Shown here piece by piece: positions 9,053-17,821 of a DNA stretch of 64,000 bases. Within the stretch, counting starts at the first letter, position 1, and every line of letters starts with the position of its first letter. The notes beneath the pieces were generated by a model. That model was not told the origin of the DNA and made no database searches. It saw only the letters and a list, made by a program, of their open reading frames with translations. This DNA is from Lactobacillus sp. Its GTDB lineage: Bacteria; Bacillota; Bacilli; Lactobacillales; Lactobacillaceae. The stretch is taken from positions 124,001 through 188,000 of the forward strand of contig JAKVKU010000002.1 in the NCBI GenBank assembly GCA_022484695.1. Reading direction: 5' to 3'. The translations under genes and the position numbers were made by a program.

Positions 9053-9808
9053 TTAAAATAATAACTGAGTATCAGCATCAATCAACGCTTCTTTTAAAGC
9101 CATACCTGGTTCTTTATCCGTGATTACTGTGCTAATATCGGACAAATTGCTGAGCTTAAAATAGTTTGAATGATCAAACTTTGAACTGTCACATAGTAGA
9201 ATTGTTTTCTTGGCAATTCGCATCATTTTCCGCTTCAAACTTGCTTGTTGAGGGTCAGACATATAAATACCAAATTCATCAATGGCACTACAAGACATAA
9301 TTGTTAAATCAACCTTGAAATGATTCAAATAATTGATGGCATATTCACCAAGTACCGATCCGGTCCCAGCATAAAGTCGTCCGCCAGCCAAAAAAGTGTG
9401 GACATCTTTTAATTTGTCTAAACGTTCAGCATTGAAAATACCGTTCGTGACCACGGTCAAGTTTCGCTTGTTTTCCAGTAATGGAATCAATTCATAAACA
9501 GTACTGCTAGAATCTAGAAATAGTGTCATGTTGTGATTAATCAGTCGAGTGGCAATTACGGCAATCTTTTGCTTTTCGCTTTGATATTCTTGTTGCCGGG
9601 CCACATAAGAATACTCAACATTTTTCGCTTCCACGAGTTTCACATGACCATACTCGCGGATTAACCGATTTTGTTTTTCTAATGCAATCAAATCTCGACG
9701 TAAGGTAGACTTACTAGAGTAAGTCAAGGTCGCCAGCTCTTGTACGGAAATGACCTTACGGCGCTTTAAAATATCTAATAGGGCAGTGTAACGTTGATTT
9801 TTATCCAA
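9053..9808 (-). CDS. DeoR-family regulator of the fucose genes (TTG start)
   Basis: DeoR/GlpR-type repressor of 252 residues, paralogue of the product of 2934-3689 along its whole length. HTH with STLRRDL, then LDSSSTVYEL, VTNGIFNA, LLCDSSKF. The TTG at 9808 is chosen because GGAGG lies seven bases upstream and the resulting protein aligns end to end with the paralogue; the longer ATG frame starting at 9895 adds 29 residues without homology or a ribosome binding site. It lies between fucI (same strand, downstream) and fucA (divergent), the natural place for the fuc repressor. Confidence 0.88.
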   Translation of the reverse strand: MDKNQRYTALLDILKRRKVISVQELATLTYSSKSTLRRDLIALEKQNRLIREYGHVKLVEAKNVEYSYVARQQEYQSEKQKIAVIATRLINHNMTLFLDSSSTVYELIPLLENKRNLTVVTNGIFNAERLDKLKDVHTFLAGGRLYAGTGSVLGEYAINYLNHFKVDLTIMSCSAIDEFGIYMSDPQQASLKRKMMRIAKKTILLCDSSKFDHSNYFKLSNLSDISTVITDKEPGMALKEALIDADTQLLF

Positions 9809-9883
9809 TATAAAACCTCCAAGATAATGCGCTTTGAATGACTTTATGAATTTTTGTGAACTACTTTGAAGAATTGTCGGTTT

Positions 9884-9947
9884 ATTTTGCGACACATCTT
9901 CAATTTAGTCAAGAACCGTTTAGTATTATTTGAAAGCGGTTTATACT
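9884..9947. promoter_or_regulatory. Divergent fucR/fucA promoter region with cre
   Basis: Minus strand: -35 TTGACT (9907-9912), 17 bp, -10 CAAAAT (9884-9889) for the regulator. Plus strand: weak -35 TTTAGT (9919-9924), 17 bp, -10 TATACT (9942-9947) for fucA. A cre-like TTGAAAGCGGTTTATA (9930-9945) covers the fucA spacer, so CcpA binding should block fucA. Confidence 0.6.
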
Positions 9948-9996
9948 AAGCTCGAATCATAACATTAATCAAAATAACAAAGCGAGGTAGACTACC

Positions 9997-10782
9997 ATGC
10001 AAATGATGTTTTATGAAGAACGTAAAGATTTAGCACATACTGTTCAAAAAACTTTTGATCGTCTTGACACTAACATCGCCGGGGGCAATATGTCCATGAA
10101 GGTGCTGGGCAACGATGGTAAATCCTATATTTTAATCACCCCAACTTTCATGTCCGAGACTTATTATGCGGAACTATCACCTGCTCAAATCCTGGTTGTA
10201 GACGAAGCAACCCACGAAAAAATTGATGGTGTTGGTGATATTACCAGAGAAATCAATATGCACTTCGAAGCTTACTCAGTTCATCCTGGTATCCGTTGCG
10301 TTTATCACTCTCATGCAGAGGAATCCATGTTTTGGGCAACTTCAGGCTTAGATATGCCCAATGTTACAGAAGCCACCCGTGAATTGGGCAAAATCAAAGT
10401 ATTACCTTATGCACCTGCGACTTCAAAGGCATTGGCCGATATCGTCCGCGAAAACTTGGAAAAAATTGGTGACAAAGCCATGGAAAATGTCTTCTTGCTG
10501 AATTCCCATGGCATCTTGATTACTGCCACTGACTTACACATCGCAGCTAGAATCATGGAAACCTTGGAATGGAACGCTAGAATTGCCTTCCAGCAGTCTA
10601 TTTTCATTAAATTGGGCTTATTAGATACTTATAAATCTTGTGGTCAAAATGCCGATCAACCAATTCCAAAGGATGAACTCTTCCCAATTCCACTACCAGG
10701 TGATCCGTTGAAGAGTCAATATGAGCCCTTTCCAAAGGATCCAAAACGTCCGGCAGATACAATGATTCCCGGCGAAGTTTAA
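9997..10782 (+). CDS. fucA: Class II aldolase, L-fuculose-1-phosphate aldolase
   Basis: A 261-residue class II (zinc) aldolase that splits L-fuculose-1-phosphate into DHAP and L-lactaldehyde. The family start motif NIAGGNMSMK (residues 26-35), a candidate catalytic Glu85, and zinc ligands His104 and His106 in YHSHAEES and His171 in NSHG are all visible. It is longer than E. coli FucA (215), with a Pro-rich tail of about 50 residues. Assignment to fuculose rather than another ketose phosphate rests on the neighbours fucI, fucK and fucU. It is followed by the alcohol dehydrogenase expected to reduce the lactaldehyde produced. Confidence 0.82.
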   Translation: MQMMFYEERKDLAHTVQKTFDRLDTNIAGGNMSMKVLGNDGKSYILITPTFMSETYYAELSPAQILVVDEATHEKIDGVGDITREINMHFEAYSVHPGIRCVYHSHAEESMFWATSGLDMPNVTEATRELGKIKVLPYAPATSKALADIVRENLEKIGDKAMENVFLLNSHGILITATDLHIAARIMETLEWNARIAFQQSIFIKLGLLDTYKSCGQNADQPIPKDELFPIPLPGDPLKSQYEPFPKDPKRPADTMIPGEV

Positions 10783-10924
10783 ACTGATTACACAATTCAA
10801 GCTATCTCCAAACGCGACTGCTGAAGTTTACAACACATTAATTTAGTACTCGCGTTTTCTTATTGGCTTGCCTTGTGAATTAAAATGCAATTTAACATAA
10901 AAATACTGATTGGAGTCCTAATTC

Positions 10925-12046
10925 ATGAAAATTACTGCAGCAGTTGTTGAAAAACAAGGCGATCCATTTATTATTAAGCACGATATTGAACTAGCACCCA
11001 TGGGCCCAGATGATGTACAAGTCCACATGGTCGCCACTGGCATTTGTCATTCTGATGAAGCACTACGCAAAGGGGATGCCGTGATTGGTTATCCCATCAT
11101 CCTCGGGCACGAAGGATCTGGCATCGTCGAAAAGGTTGGTGCCAATGTGCAAAACTTTGAACCTGGCGATCACGTCGTACTGTCTTTTTACGCTTGTCGA
11201 AACTGCGACAACTGTCTAAAAGGTGTCCCAACCCAGTGTCTCCATTATGCGGAAAACAACTTATCAGGTGTTCGTCCAGATGGGACTGAACATTTCACAG
11301 AGAATGGCCAAAAAATTGATGACATGTTCGACCAATCATCATTCACAACAACTACGGTTGTTCGTGAAGCCAACTGTGTGAAAGTACCTAAAGACCTAGA
11401 CCTACGCCGCTTAGGGCCCCTGGGCTGTGGTTATGTTACTGGCAGTGGCACCGTCTTGAATACTTTAAAACCAAAACCCGGCGATACGATTGCTGCTTTT
11501 GGGACTGGCGCTGTTGGTTTAGCAGCCATGATGGCCGGCCGTATTTCTGGTTGTACTTCGGTTATCGCAGTTGATATTGTGGACTCCCGTTTGGAATTAG
11601 CTAAAGAATTAGGTGCAACCCACACCATCAATAGTAAAACTGAAGATCCAGTTGCTGCCATCAAGAAATTGACCGGTGGCTATGGCGTAGACTTTGCTGT
11701 TGATACCACCGGTGTTACTCAAGTGATGGAAAGTTCTATTAAAGCTCTGAACCAAGGTGGCGTATCTGCCTGTATTGCAGTCACATCTCATCATATTGAT
11801 GTGGATACCTGGAATGATCTTTGTGTCGATGATAAGGCCGTGATTGGCGTCAACATGGGTGATTCTATTCCACAAATTGATATTCCAAGATTGATTCGTT
11901 TTTATCGTCAAGGTGTGTTCGACTTTGATAAAACTGAAAAATTTTACAAGTTTGATCAAATCAATGAAGCAAATGCAGATTCTGGCTCTGGCAAAACTAT
12001 CAAACCAATCCTAGTCATCGATGAAACTTACAAGCCCGGCGACTAA
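10925..12046 (+). CDS. Zinc alcohol dehydrogenase, copy 1, candidate lactaldehyde reductase
   Basis: NAD-dependent zinc medium-chain dehydrogenase of 373 residues. Catalytic zinc ligands are Cys41 and His62, with a third Cys in PLGCGY near 168; the structural zinc cysteines are 91, 94, 97 and 105; the nucleotide fold is GTGAVG. It resembles the aryl-alcohol/class III ADH group. About 20 residues differ from the copy at 23635-24756, roughly 95% identity by eye. One copy follows fucA and the other lies next to the rha regulator, so reduction of L-lactaldehyde to L-1,2-propanediol, replacing the unrelated iron enzyme FucO, is the best inference. Both copies share the upstream segment ATTGGAGTC as ribosome binding site. 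Confidence 0.85.
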   Translation: MKITAAVVEKQGDPFIIKHDIELAPMGPDDVQVHMVATGICHSDEALRKGDAVIGYPIILGHEGSGIVEKVGANVQNFEPGDHVVLSFYACRNCDNCLKGVPTQCLHYAENNLSGVRPDGTEHFTENGQKIDDMFDQSSFTTTTVVREANCVKVPKDLDLRRLGPLGCGYVTGSGTVLNTLKPKPGDTIAAFGTGAVGLAAMMAGRISGCTSVIAVDIVDSRLELAKELGATHTINSKTEDPVAAIKKLTGGYGVDFAVDTTGVTQVMESSIKALNQGGVSACIAVTSHHIDVDTWNDLCVDDKAVIGVNMGDSIPQIDIPRLIRFYRQGVFDFDKTEKFYKFDQINEANADSGSGKTIKPILVIDETYKPGD

Positions 12047-12105
12047 TCATTAGGTATAAATTTTAATTTCGTGATGCAAATTCAGTTCACACGAAGAGTT
12101 CCATA

Positions 12106-12417
12106 ATGATTGTAAATAAAGAAACGGCATCGGATGAATTTGCCAATATCATCCCATCTCAAAATTTGAAGCGTTACCTGCTAGAAGATATCCAAACGCA
12201 TTTGCGCGAATGCTTTACCAAAATTCAAGATCTGCATAAACAGTCTAACCAGGTCATGGTTCACATTCGAGGTGGGCTTTCCTTTAAAGATTCTAACAAA
12301 ATCTTAAAAAGCCTGCTAGCAACGGATATCCCTTTTAAAATTTATGATCGTAAATCTTTAACTACTGAAACTGCTTCTACAAATACCACTGTCTTGATTG
12401 TCAGTCGTCCTATTTAG
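12106..12417 (+). CDS. Small unrecognised protein, paralogue 2 of 3
   Basis: 103 residues, same family as the genes at 2488-2793 and 24913-25224. It carries the shared EDIQT segment (with copy 3), VMVHIRGGLSFKD, an IL-ended helix, and IPFKIYDRK, where the usual YGRK reads YDRK. The gene begins 59 bases after ADH copy 1 with no terminator between, so it is cotranscribed with fucA-adh. No known family is recognised. The linkage to ADH suggests a role around lactaldehyde, for instance sensing, an accessory subunit or protection, but nothing in the sequence proves it. Confidence 0.78.
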   Translation: MIVNKETASDEFANIIPSQNLKRYLLEDIQTHLRECFTKIQDLHKQSNQVMVHIRGGLSFKDSNKILKSLLATDIPFKIYDRKSLTTETASTNTTVLIVSRPI

Positions 12418-12450
12418 AAGCTCTAATTCAGCTATGACTAGCAGCCCTAT

Positions 12451-12501
12451 AAATACAAAAATGTCACTGCGAGAAAAGTTTGCAGTGACATTTTTGTATT
12501 T
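12451..12501. terminator. Bidirectional terminator
   Basis: Perfect 20-bp arms (AAATACAAAAATGTCACTGC and its complement) around an 11-base loop, between convergent genes; a very strong stem with A/T-rich ends on both strands. Confidence 0.9.
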
Positions 12502-12510
12502 AATTTATGT

Positions 12511-15500
12511 TTAAGGATAATATGCACCGGCATTTGCCAGCACCCATTGTGTATCTGTCCCTAATTTCAAAGCTTGTTGTCCATTAATGTACCGCTCGGC
12601 AAATACCTTGTAGTTCCCGGCAGCAACAATACGGCTAACGATGGTTTGACCACTAATGCCAAACAGGGGCGTCCCTTGATCCAAAACAATTAAACCGGAT
12701 TTATCACGTTGCAATTGTAAATTGTCTGCAGTGACCCACTGATTATCGCCTAAGCAATAAGCAACTGTTTTACCAGTTATTGTCTGGGCCATGTAAGTGG
12801 CTGCCCATTCTTTAGTCCCTAAAGCCAGTGCACCGGAAATATTTGCTAATTTCGGTGAAGTGAAAGTGGCTTTGTTCGTGCCATCACTGAACACCACCGT
12901 GCCCAATGGTAAAGGTGAGACAATTAGATCTGGCAAGATATCTTTGACAGCTACCCATTGATCTTTGCCAAGCCGATAAGCCTTAACTTGGCCATTAGCA
13001 TCTTTAGCAACCTCAAAAGCAGCCCAAGCTGTGATACCACGAACTAGTTTCGTATTGGTGTCCTGGGTCAATTTGGCATCGGCAAAGATCGTCTTTGCGG
13101 TACCATCGGTATATACAATTGTTCCAAAAGGTAAGGTATGGATATGCAGGTCTTGATCGCCTTGACCTGTATCTGTGTTGGTATCCTCATCTTGATTGCC
13201 ATTTTCATCGGAATCGTTACCGGCATTCATATCATCACCAGTATTAGTATCACCGCCTGTATTGTCATTACCAGAATTATCGTTACCGGTATTATCATTA
13301 CCACCAGTATCGCCACCATCAGTGTTCCCACTTAATTTATTGGTGATAGCATGTTTTCCTGAACCAAGTTCAACCTTTAAAAATTGCCCGACTTTTTCTG
13401 CTGCACTTTGCTTCCCATCAACCATTAAAGCCGCCGGGCCATTGGTTGCTAACATTGGCAAGTAAATGGTCGCCTTTGTGTTTGCCGGTATCGTGACTGC
13501 TGTTGTCATCGTCTTATCAGCATTTTGCGTATATTCGGCATCAATTTGACCCTTGACCGTTGGCACACTGATATTAGCTGTTTGAACATCCTCAGGTTGG
13601 AACTTCACTTGGAAAGTCTTAAATCCTGGTGTCGTTGGTCGAATCCCAAACATACCGCGAACAATTTGACTGGCAGGTGCTGATCCCCATGGATGGGAAA
13701 AGGTCATATTGGGTTTTGACTTGGGATCCCAAGCTTCAGTCGAAATCGTCGCCCCTAATTCATTAATGACATGGTCCCAACTACGAGTTCCCGTTGATGT
13801 CATTAGTTTCATAGCCGTTTGACCAGCGTCAACATTGTATAGACCATCCAATAAGAAATACGCCCCGTATACACTACCTTTAATTTCGCCTTGGGCCTTA
13901 ATATAGTTGGCCAATTTCCCAGCCATTTCTGGGCTATCATAAACACCATAGGCTAATGCAAATGCTGTGGCATGTTGGGAATAATGCGTTGCGCCTTCAG
14001 AGTCTTTAAAGGCCCCTTTATCCGCGTCATAAAGTTCCCGGATCATCGCCGCTTTAACTTTATCAGCATAGCCTTGATAAAGTTGTTGATCTTGGGTATT
14101 GCCAACTGTTTTCGCGATTTGGGCCATATCCTGATAAGCCCCATAAGCAACCGCGTTTAAAACAGTATTATATTTACCAAAAACATAACCATCCCGTTCG
14201 GTTGTTGGCCAATCCACTAAAACAGAATCCCAGCCATTATTGTGTTTGCTATTGTTGACTAAACCGTTGCTATCGATTGTTTTAGTATACAGGTTACTCC
14301 CATTCGCTTTGATAGCGTCATAGTATTGAACCAAAGAATCTTTATTACCAGTATATTGATAATCATTCCAAGCAGTCATGACCGTAAATAGCACGTATTC
14401 AGCCGGCCATGTGCGGCCACTGGTCAACCACTCATTGGTAAATCGACTCAAGGAATAATTATCACTAAAGCTATAACTTGACAGGGCATTGATCAACACA
14501 TCCCCCTCATAAGCGCCCCGTTCGCGAGATTGGGAATCCACCATTAAATCCTGGTTGGTAGCTTTAATGGAATATTTTGTAAAGTCATAAATTTGATTCA
14601 GCAGCTTATTAGAGGATGTAAATTTAGCTGCATCATCATTGAAGTCTTGATGTAAAGCCAGTCCGTACACGTTATCTACCGTCAACACAACCGGACTATT
14701 TAATACCTCAACATAGCGGTATGTCATCAGATCCGTACTATTTAAGGTCTGAGAACCCGCTTTAAGGGTCCAATATTCGCGATAATTATTACCTGTACGC
14801 ATTTGCCATTTAACTTGACCATTAGCCATTTCCTCGCCATAACGAATTTCCATTTCTCCAGGTTGGGTTGCCTGGAGTTGACCGACACCAAACCCACCGA
14901 CAATTTCTTTGCCTAAATCGATAAGGTAATGACCCGCACCCATAGCAGTAACTTTCGTAGGTTTGATGACTGCTTGTTGTATATTATCGGACGTATACGG
15001 CTCTAAGTTCTCCTCACTCTTTGTAAAATTACCCTTATCGACTGGTGCCTGCCAACCTGCCTTTGCCGTCGGTTGGTAGCCTGGTTCATCCCAACCTGTG
15101 GGATATTCAGCGGCATTGAGATTTTGTGCCGCGGCTTTGTAGTAGCCTGTCCCTAAACTGCTACCATTATCACCAAAAGCGTTGGTACCGTCTTTAACTT
15201 GCCAACCTGAATTTTCAAGGCCACTGTTGGTGACAACTCGACTCGTCCCGTCCTTATAATAAAGCGTCATCTGATAAAGAAAGCCCTGATTATTCTCAGA
15301 ATAATTAATGGCACCCAGGACATTTTCACCGTCTTTAAGTTTATCGGTGACATCATAGGTATTATAATAGATCGCCTTTGCGCCACTGCCGCGGGTTGGT
15401 CCAACCCCCACATAAGCCCCATTTAGGGATAAGGTATAAACATACTGACGACTCTTGTCCCCGCTCTTGGCGGTGGCACTAACAATAGCTTTTTCGATTT

Positions 15501-16656
15501 GATCAACTTGATCAATTTGAATTGCCTTGCGGGCAAATACAAAATTGCCTTTGGGCTCAATTGCGCCTTCATCCGGATCAATGGTACTTGCGCTCAACAC
15601 ACTTGGTGTCAATACGCCATTGGGAATCGTTAAGGCCCCATCTTTAACCGTACAGCCTTTGAAATCGTTAGCTTGTTGGGAATTCGAGAAATCATTTGTA
15701 TATAGCGTTGTCTTGTCTTGATTCAATTGGGTCACTTGAACATTGTCCACCTGAGCAGATTCACTGCGCCCGGTTCTAAAACCGATTGAACCATAATCAT
15801 AATCTTTGTCCAGCTTGGTAGTGGCAACTAGTGTTTCTTCGCCGGATGCTAATTTAACATAAGTTTTGGCAATATCGCCGTTAATGTCTAGTCGGACGTG
15901 GAAAAACTTATCTTTAGGTAACACAAGATCTTTAATTTTGACGACTTGGTCTTTATAGGCGCTCAAATTACCATCCGCCGTATAATGGGGCACAACTTCA
16001 TTCGTATCTGAACGAATTTGGAGCATATAATTTTCTTTGGCATTGGCATTCCTAAAAACAATTCCTAAAGCTGTCTCTGTTTTTAGCTCTAGTTCGATTT
16101 GGTAATTGCCCCAGCCCTTGTTCTGCCAAAAAGAGGCTTGCCCGCCGGTATTGGTATCGGTCCAAACAGCTTTAGTACTCTGCCATTTAGCAGCGGTGGT
16201 AAATGCTTGTGGAGTCGCCCAGGCACTGCTTTGGCCGGTGGTGTCTTTGAGTTGAACCGACCAGTAGTACAGACTATTAGCCGTTAACTGCTTATTTAAA
16301 TTATCAATATGTATCCCACTGGCAGCAGTTGATTTGACCCAATTTGTCGCCACAATATCCCCATTGCCAGCTTGTGCCTTAGCTTTGGTTTTGCTAACAA
16401 CAATGCGGTAAGCACTCTGCTGGGAATTACTGTCAGCATCGGTCATCGTCCATGAGAATGCTGGATTTGAATTGGCAATACCAAAAGGTTGTGCTAACAA
16501 ATTAATCTTCAAACTGCTGGCCGCAGGTTCTGCCGCAGCAACTTTCGTTGTCGGTGTTGCCACCACGCCTAGTAAGGTTATCATCGCGACCAATAATACC
16601 CTCACATAATTTTGTTGCAAACTATACTGCATCAGTTCTTTCAATTTGAATCGCAT
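12511..16656 (-). CDS. Secreted, wall-bound GH78 alpha-L-rhamnosidase
   Basis: A 1381-residue exported enzyme that removes terminal alpha-L-rhamnose from glycosides. The start at 16656 is chosen for its GGAG site; a longer frame from 16758 lacks one. Signal peptide: a hydrophobic stretch ending AAA-E near residue 43. Then come a fibronectin-like module, an inserted lectin/LamG-like domain (about 190-330), and the GH78 beta and (alpha/alpha)6 domains with DSQSRERGAYEGD, giving Asp707, Glu712 and Asp719 at the spacing of known GH78 acids, plus Glu974 in STEAW. An Asn/Asp/Gly/Thr linker (about 1108-1170) leads to three SLAP-like wall-binding repeats. There is no LPXTG. It has its own cre site. 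Confidence 0.92.
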   Translation of the reverse strand: MRFKLKELMQYSLQQNYVRVLLVAMITLLGVVATPTTKVAAAEPAASSLKINLLAQPFGIANSNPAFSWTMTDADSNSQQSAYRIVVSKTKAKAQAGNGDIVATNWVKSTAASGIHIDNLNKQLTANSLYYWSVQLKDTTGQSSAWATPQAFTTAAKWQSTKAVWTDTNTGGQASFWQNKGWGNYQIELELKTETALGIVFRNANAKENYMLQIRSDTNEVVPHYTADGNLSAYKDQVVKIKDLVLPKDKFFHVRLDINGDIAKTYVKLASGEETLVATTKLDKDYDYGSIGFRTGRSESAQVDNVQVTQLNQDKTTLYTNDFSNSQQANDFKGCTVKDGALTIPNGVLTPSVLSASTIDPDEGAIEPKGNFVFARKAIQIDQVDQIEKAIVSATAKSGDKSRQYVYTLSLNGAYVGVGPTRGSGAKAIYYNTYDVTDKLKDGENVLGAINYSENNQGFLYQMTLYYKDGTSRVVTNSGLENSGWQVKDGTNAFGDNGSSLGTGYYKAAAQNLNAAEYPTGWDEPGYQPTAKAGWQAPVDKGNFTKSEENLEPYTSDNIQQAVIKPTKVTAMGAGHYLIDLGKEIVGGFGVGQLQATQPGEMEIRYGEEMANGQVKWQMRTGNNYREYWTLKAGSQTLNSTDLMTYRYVEVLNSPVVLTVDNVYGLALHQDFNDDAAKFTSSNKLLNQIYDFTKYSIKATNQDLMVDSQSRERGAYEGDVLINALSSYSFSDNYSLSRFTNEWLTSGRTWPAEYVLFTVMTAWNDYQYTGNKDSLVQYYDAIKANGSNLYTKTIDSNGLVNNSKHNNGWDSVLVDWPTTERDGYVFGKYNTVLNAVAYGAYQDMAQIAKTVGNTQDQQLYQGYADKVKAAMIRELYDADKGAFKDSEGATHYSQHATAFALAYGVYDSPEMAGKLANYIKAQGEIKGSVYGAYFLLDGLYNVDAGQTAMKLMTSTGTRSWDHVINELGATISTEAWDPKSKPNMTFSHPWGSAPASQIVRGMFGIRPTTPGFKTFQVKFQPEDVQTANISVPTVKGQIDAEYTQNADKTMTTAVTIPANTKATIYLPMLATNGPAALMVDGKQSAAEKVGQFLKVELGSGKHAITNKLSGNTDGGDTGGNDNTGNDNSGNDNTGGDTNTGDDMNAGNDSDENGNQDEDTNTDTGQGDQDLHIHTLPFGTIVYTDGTAKTIFADAKLTQDTNTKLVRGITAWAAFEVAKDANGQVKAYRLGKDQWVAVKDILPDLIVSPLPLGTVVFSDGTNKATFTSPKLANISGALALGTKEWAATYMAQTITGKTVAYCLGDNQWVTADNLQLQRDKSGLIVLDQGTPLFGISGQTIVSRIVAAGNYKVFAERYINGQQALKLGTDTQWVLANAGAYYP

Positions 16657-16683
16657 ATTTTCACTCCATCCCAAAATAGTTTC

Positions 16684-16699
16684 GTAAAAACGCTTACAT
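16684..16699 (-). promoter_or_regulatory. cre-like site upstream of the GH78 gene
   Basis: Minus strand ATGTAAGCGTTTTTAC keeps the full WTGNAANCGNW half of cre. It lies 28 bases before the GH78 start codon. Confidence 0.65.
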
Positions 16700-16707
16700 A
16701 GTTTTGG

Positions 16708-16755
16708 TAAAAAATAAGTTCTGCCAGCATCATCAAAATGCCAGCAGGACTTATT
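16708..16755 (-). terminator. Terminator of the rha operon
   Basis: Minus strand arms AATAAGTCCTGC and GCAGAACTTATT (one G-T pair) followed by TTTTTT, 60 bases past the rhaD stop. It separates the operon from the GH78 gene. Confidence 0.75.
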
Positions 16756-16815
16756 CAAACAGGGGTAATACTTATTAATGACTCATGACAGTCACTATTT
16801 ATAGAAAATACCTAA

Positions 16816-17703
16816 TTATTTATTAGGTTCTTTCACCATAGAAGCACCGGTCAAAAACTTAGGATTTGGCGTCAAATCGAAGCGACTAGCCAAGTGTGCC
16901 AAGTCTTTATCAGTGATTTCAGCAAGGCATTCGCCGCCTTGTGATTGAATCGTTGTGTAGATTTGAGCTGCTTTTTCAACAGTTTCGATCAAGCCAAAGG
17001 TCTCATCAATCGAGTCCCCTGCGCCGAAGATACCGTGGTGTGGCCATACGACGATACGATAGTCGGCCATCTTTTTAGCTGTGGCTTCACCAATTTCGTT
17101 GGTACCAGGTGTCATGTAAGGTAAGAGTCCAACGCCTTCAGGGAAGACAACGATGGATTCAGCTTGCATCTTCCATAAAATCCGGCTCCATTTCTTTTCT
17201 TCCAATGGCACTGTAAAACTCATGGCAATGACATTAGTAGGATGGCAATGCATAACCACCCGTTGGTTAGGATCAATGGTTAGGCGTTGGATATGAGTCA
17301 TCAAATGAGATGGGAATTCACTTGTTGGCAAACCACCATCATTGAAGCCCCATAACAAGTTGGCACTATGGCCGTCTTCAGCGATTTGCACCAAACCAGT
17401 ATCTCTTTCAGGAAAATCGTAAACGTTCTTGAAATAACGGCCCGTCCCAGTAACTAAGAAGTAAACACCTTTTAACTTAGAGGCATCAAAATCAATTGGA
17501 ATATTGCGTTTAATATCATGAACGTCGCCGTAGTTAGCAACTTCTTGTTCGGTCAAACGCAAGGAGACATTCCCACCATTACGTTCGTCCCAACCATGTT
17601 CATATAAACGCATGGTGATCTTACGCATCTCAGTTACATATGGTGATTCAACAAAAGCTTCTCTGCCGCCAGTTGGATTTAAGAAATCATTTTTACCTGT
17701 CAA
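16816..17703 (-). CDS. rhaD: Rhamnulose-1-phosphate aldolase
   Basis: Class II zinc aldolase, 295 residues (E. coli RhaD 274), splitting L-rhamnulose-1-phosphate into DHAP and L-lactaldehyde. Visible are the [11 protein letters not shown] substrate loop, [10 protein letters not shown], the zinc-binding MHCHPTN and PHHG motifs and the conserved FPEGVG. Last gene of the operon permease-rhaB-rhaM-rhaA-rhaD. A hairpin lies in the 118 bp between rhaA and rhaD, and AAGGAG precedes the ATG. The extra length is mostly at the C-terminus. Confidence 0.95.
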   Translation of the reverse strand: MTGKNDFLNPTGGREAFVESPYVTEMRKITMRLYEHGWDERNGGNVSLRLTEQEVANYGDVHDIKRNIPIDFDASKLKGVYFLVTGTGRYFKNVYDFPERDTGLVQIAEDGHSANLLWGFNDGGLPTSEFPSHLMTHIQRLTIDPNQRVVMHCHPTNVIAMSFTVPLEEKKWSRILWKMQAESIVVFPEGVGLLPYMTPGTNEIGEATAKKMADYRIVVWPHHGIFGAGDSIDETFGLIETVEKAAQIYTTIQSQGGECLAEITDKDLAHLASRFDLTPNPKFLTGASMVKEPNK

Positions 17704-17771
17704 TATAAAGAACTCCTTTTAATTGTTTACTTTAGTTTCATGAATGATAGTTATTAAACTTATTAGGCCAC

Positions 17772-17809
17772 GAATTACTCGCTATTCCCAATCAAGTAGC
17801 GAGTAATTC
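17772..17809 (-). other. Intercistronic hairpin between rhaA and rhaD
   Basis: GAATTACTCGCTA pairs with TAGCGAGTAATTC across about a 12-base loop. No T-run follows on the minus strand, so it looks like an mRNA-processing or stabilising stem that could set rhaD levels rather than a terminator. Confidence 0.55.
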
Positions 17810-17821
17810 AAAATTTATAAA

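Noticed and set aside
9809-9895. N-terminal extension of the fuc DeoR regulator to an ATG at 9895
   Set aside because: The TTG at 9808 has GGAGG seven bases upstream and gives a protein colinear with the paralogue at 2934; the extra 29 residues have no homology.
13196-13330. Tandem DNA repeats in the GH78 gene
   Set aside because: They encode the Asn/Asp/Gly linker in frame and need no separate explanation as a repeat element.
16657-16758. Longer start for the GH78 gene
   Set aside because: The extension runs through a cre site and the rha terminator stem, and would bury the signal peptide 34 residues further in.
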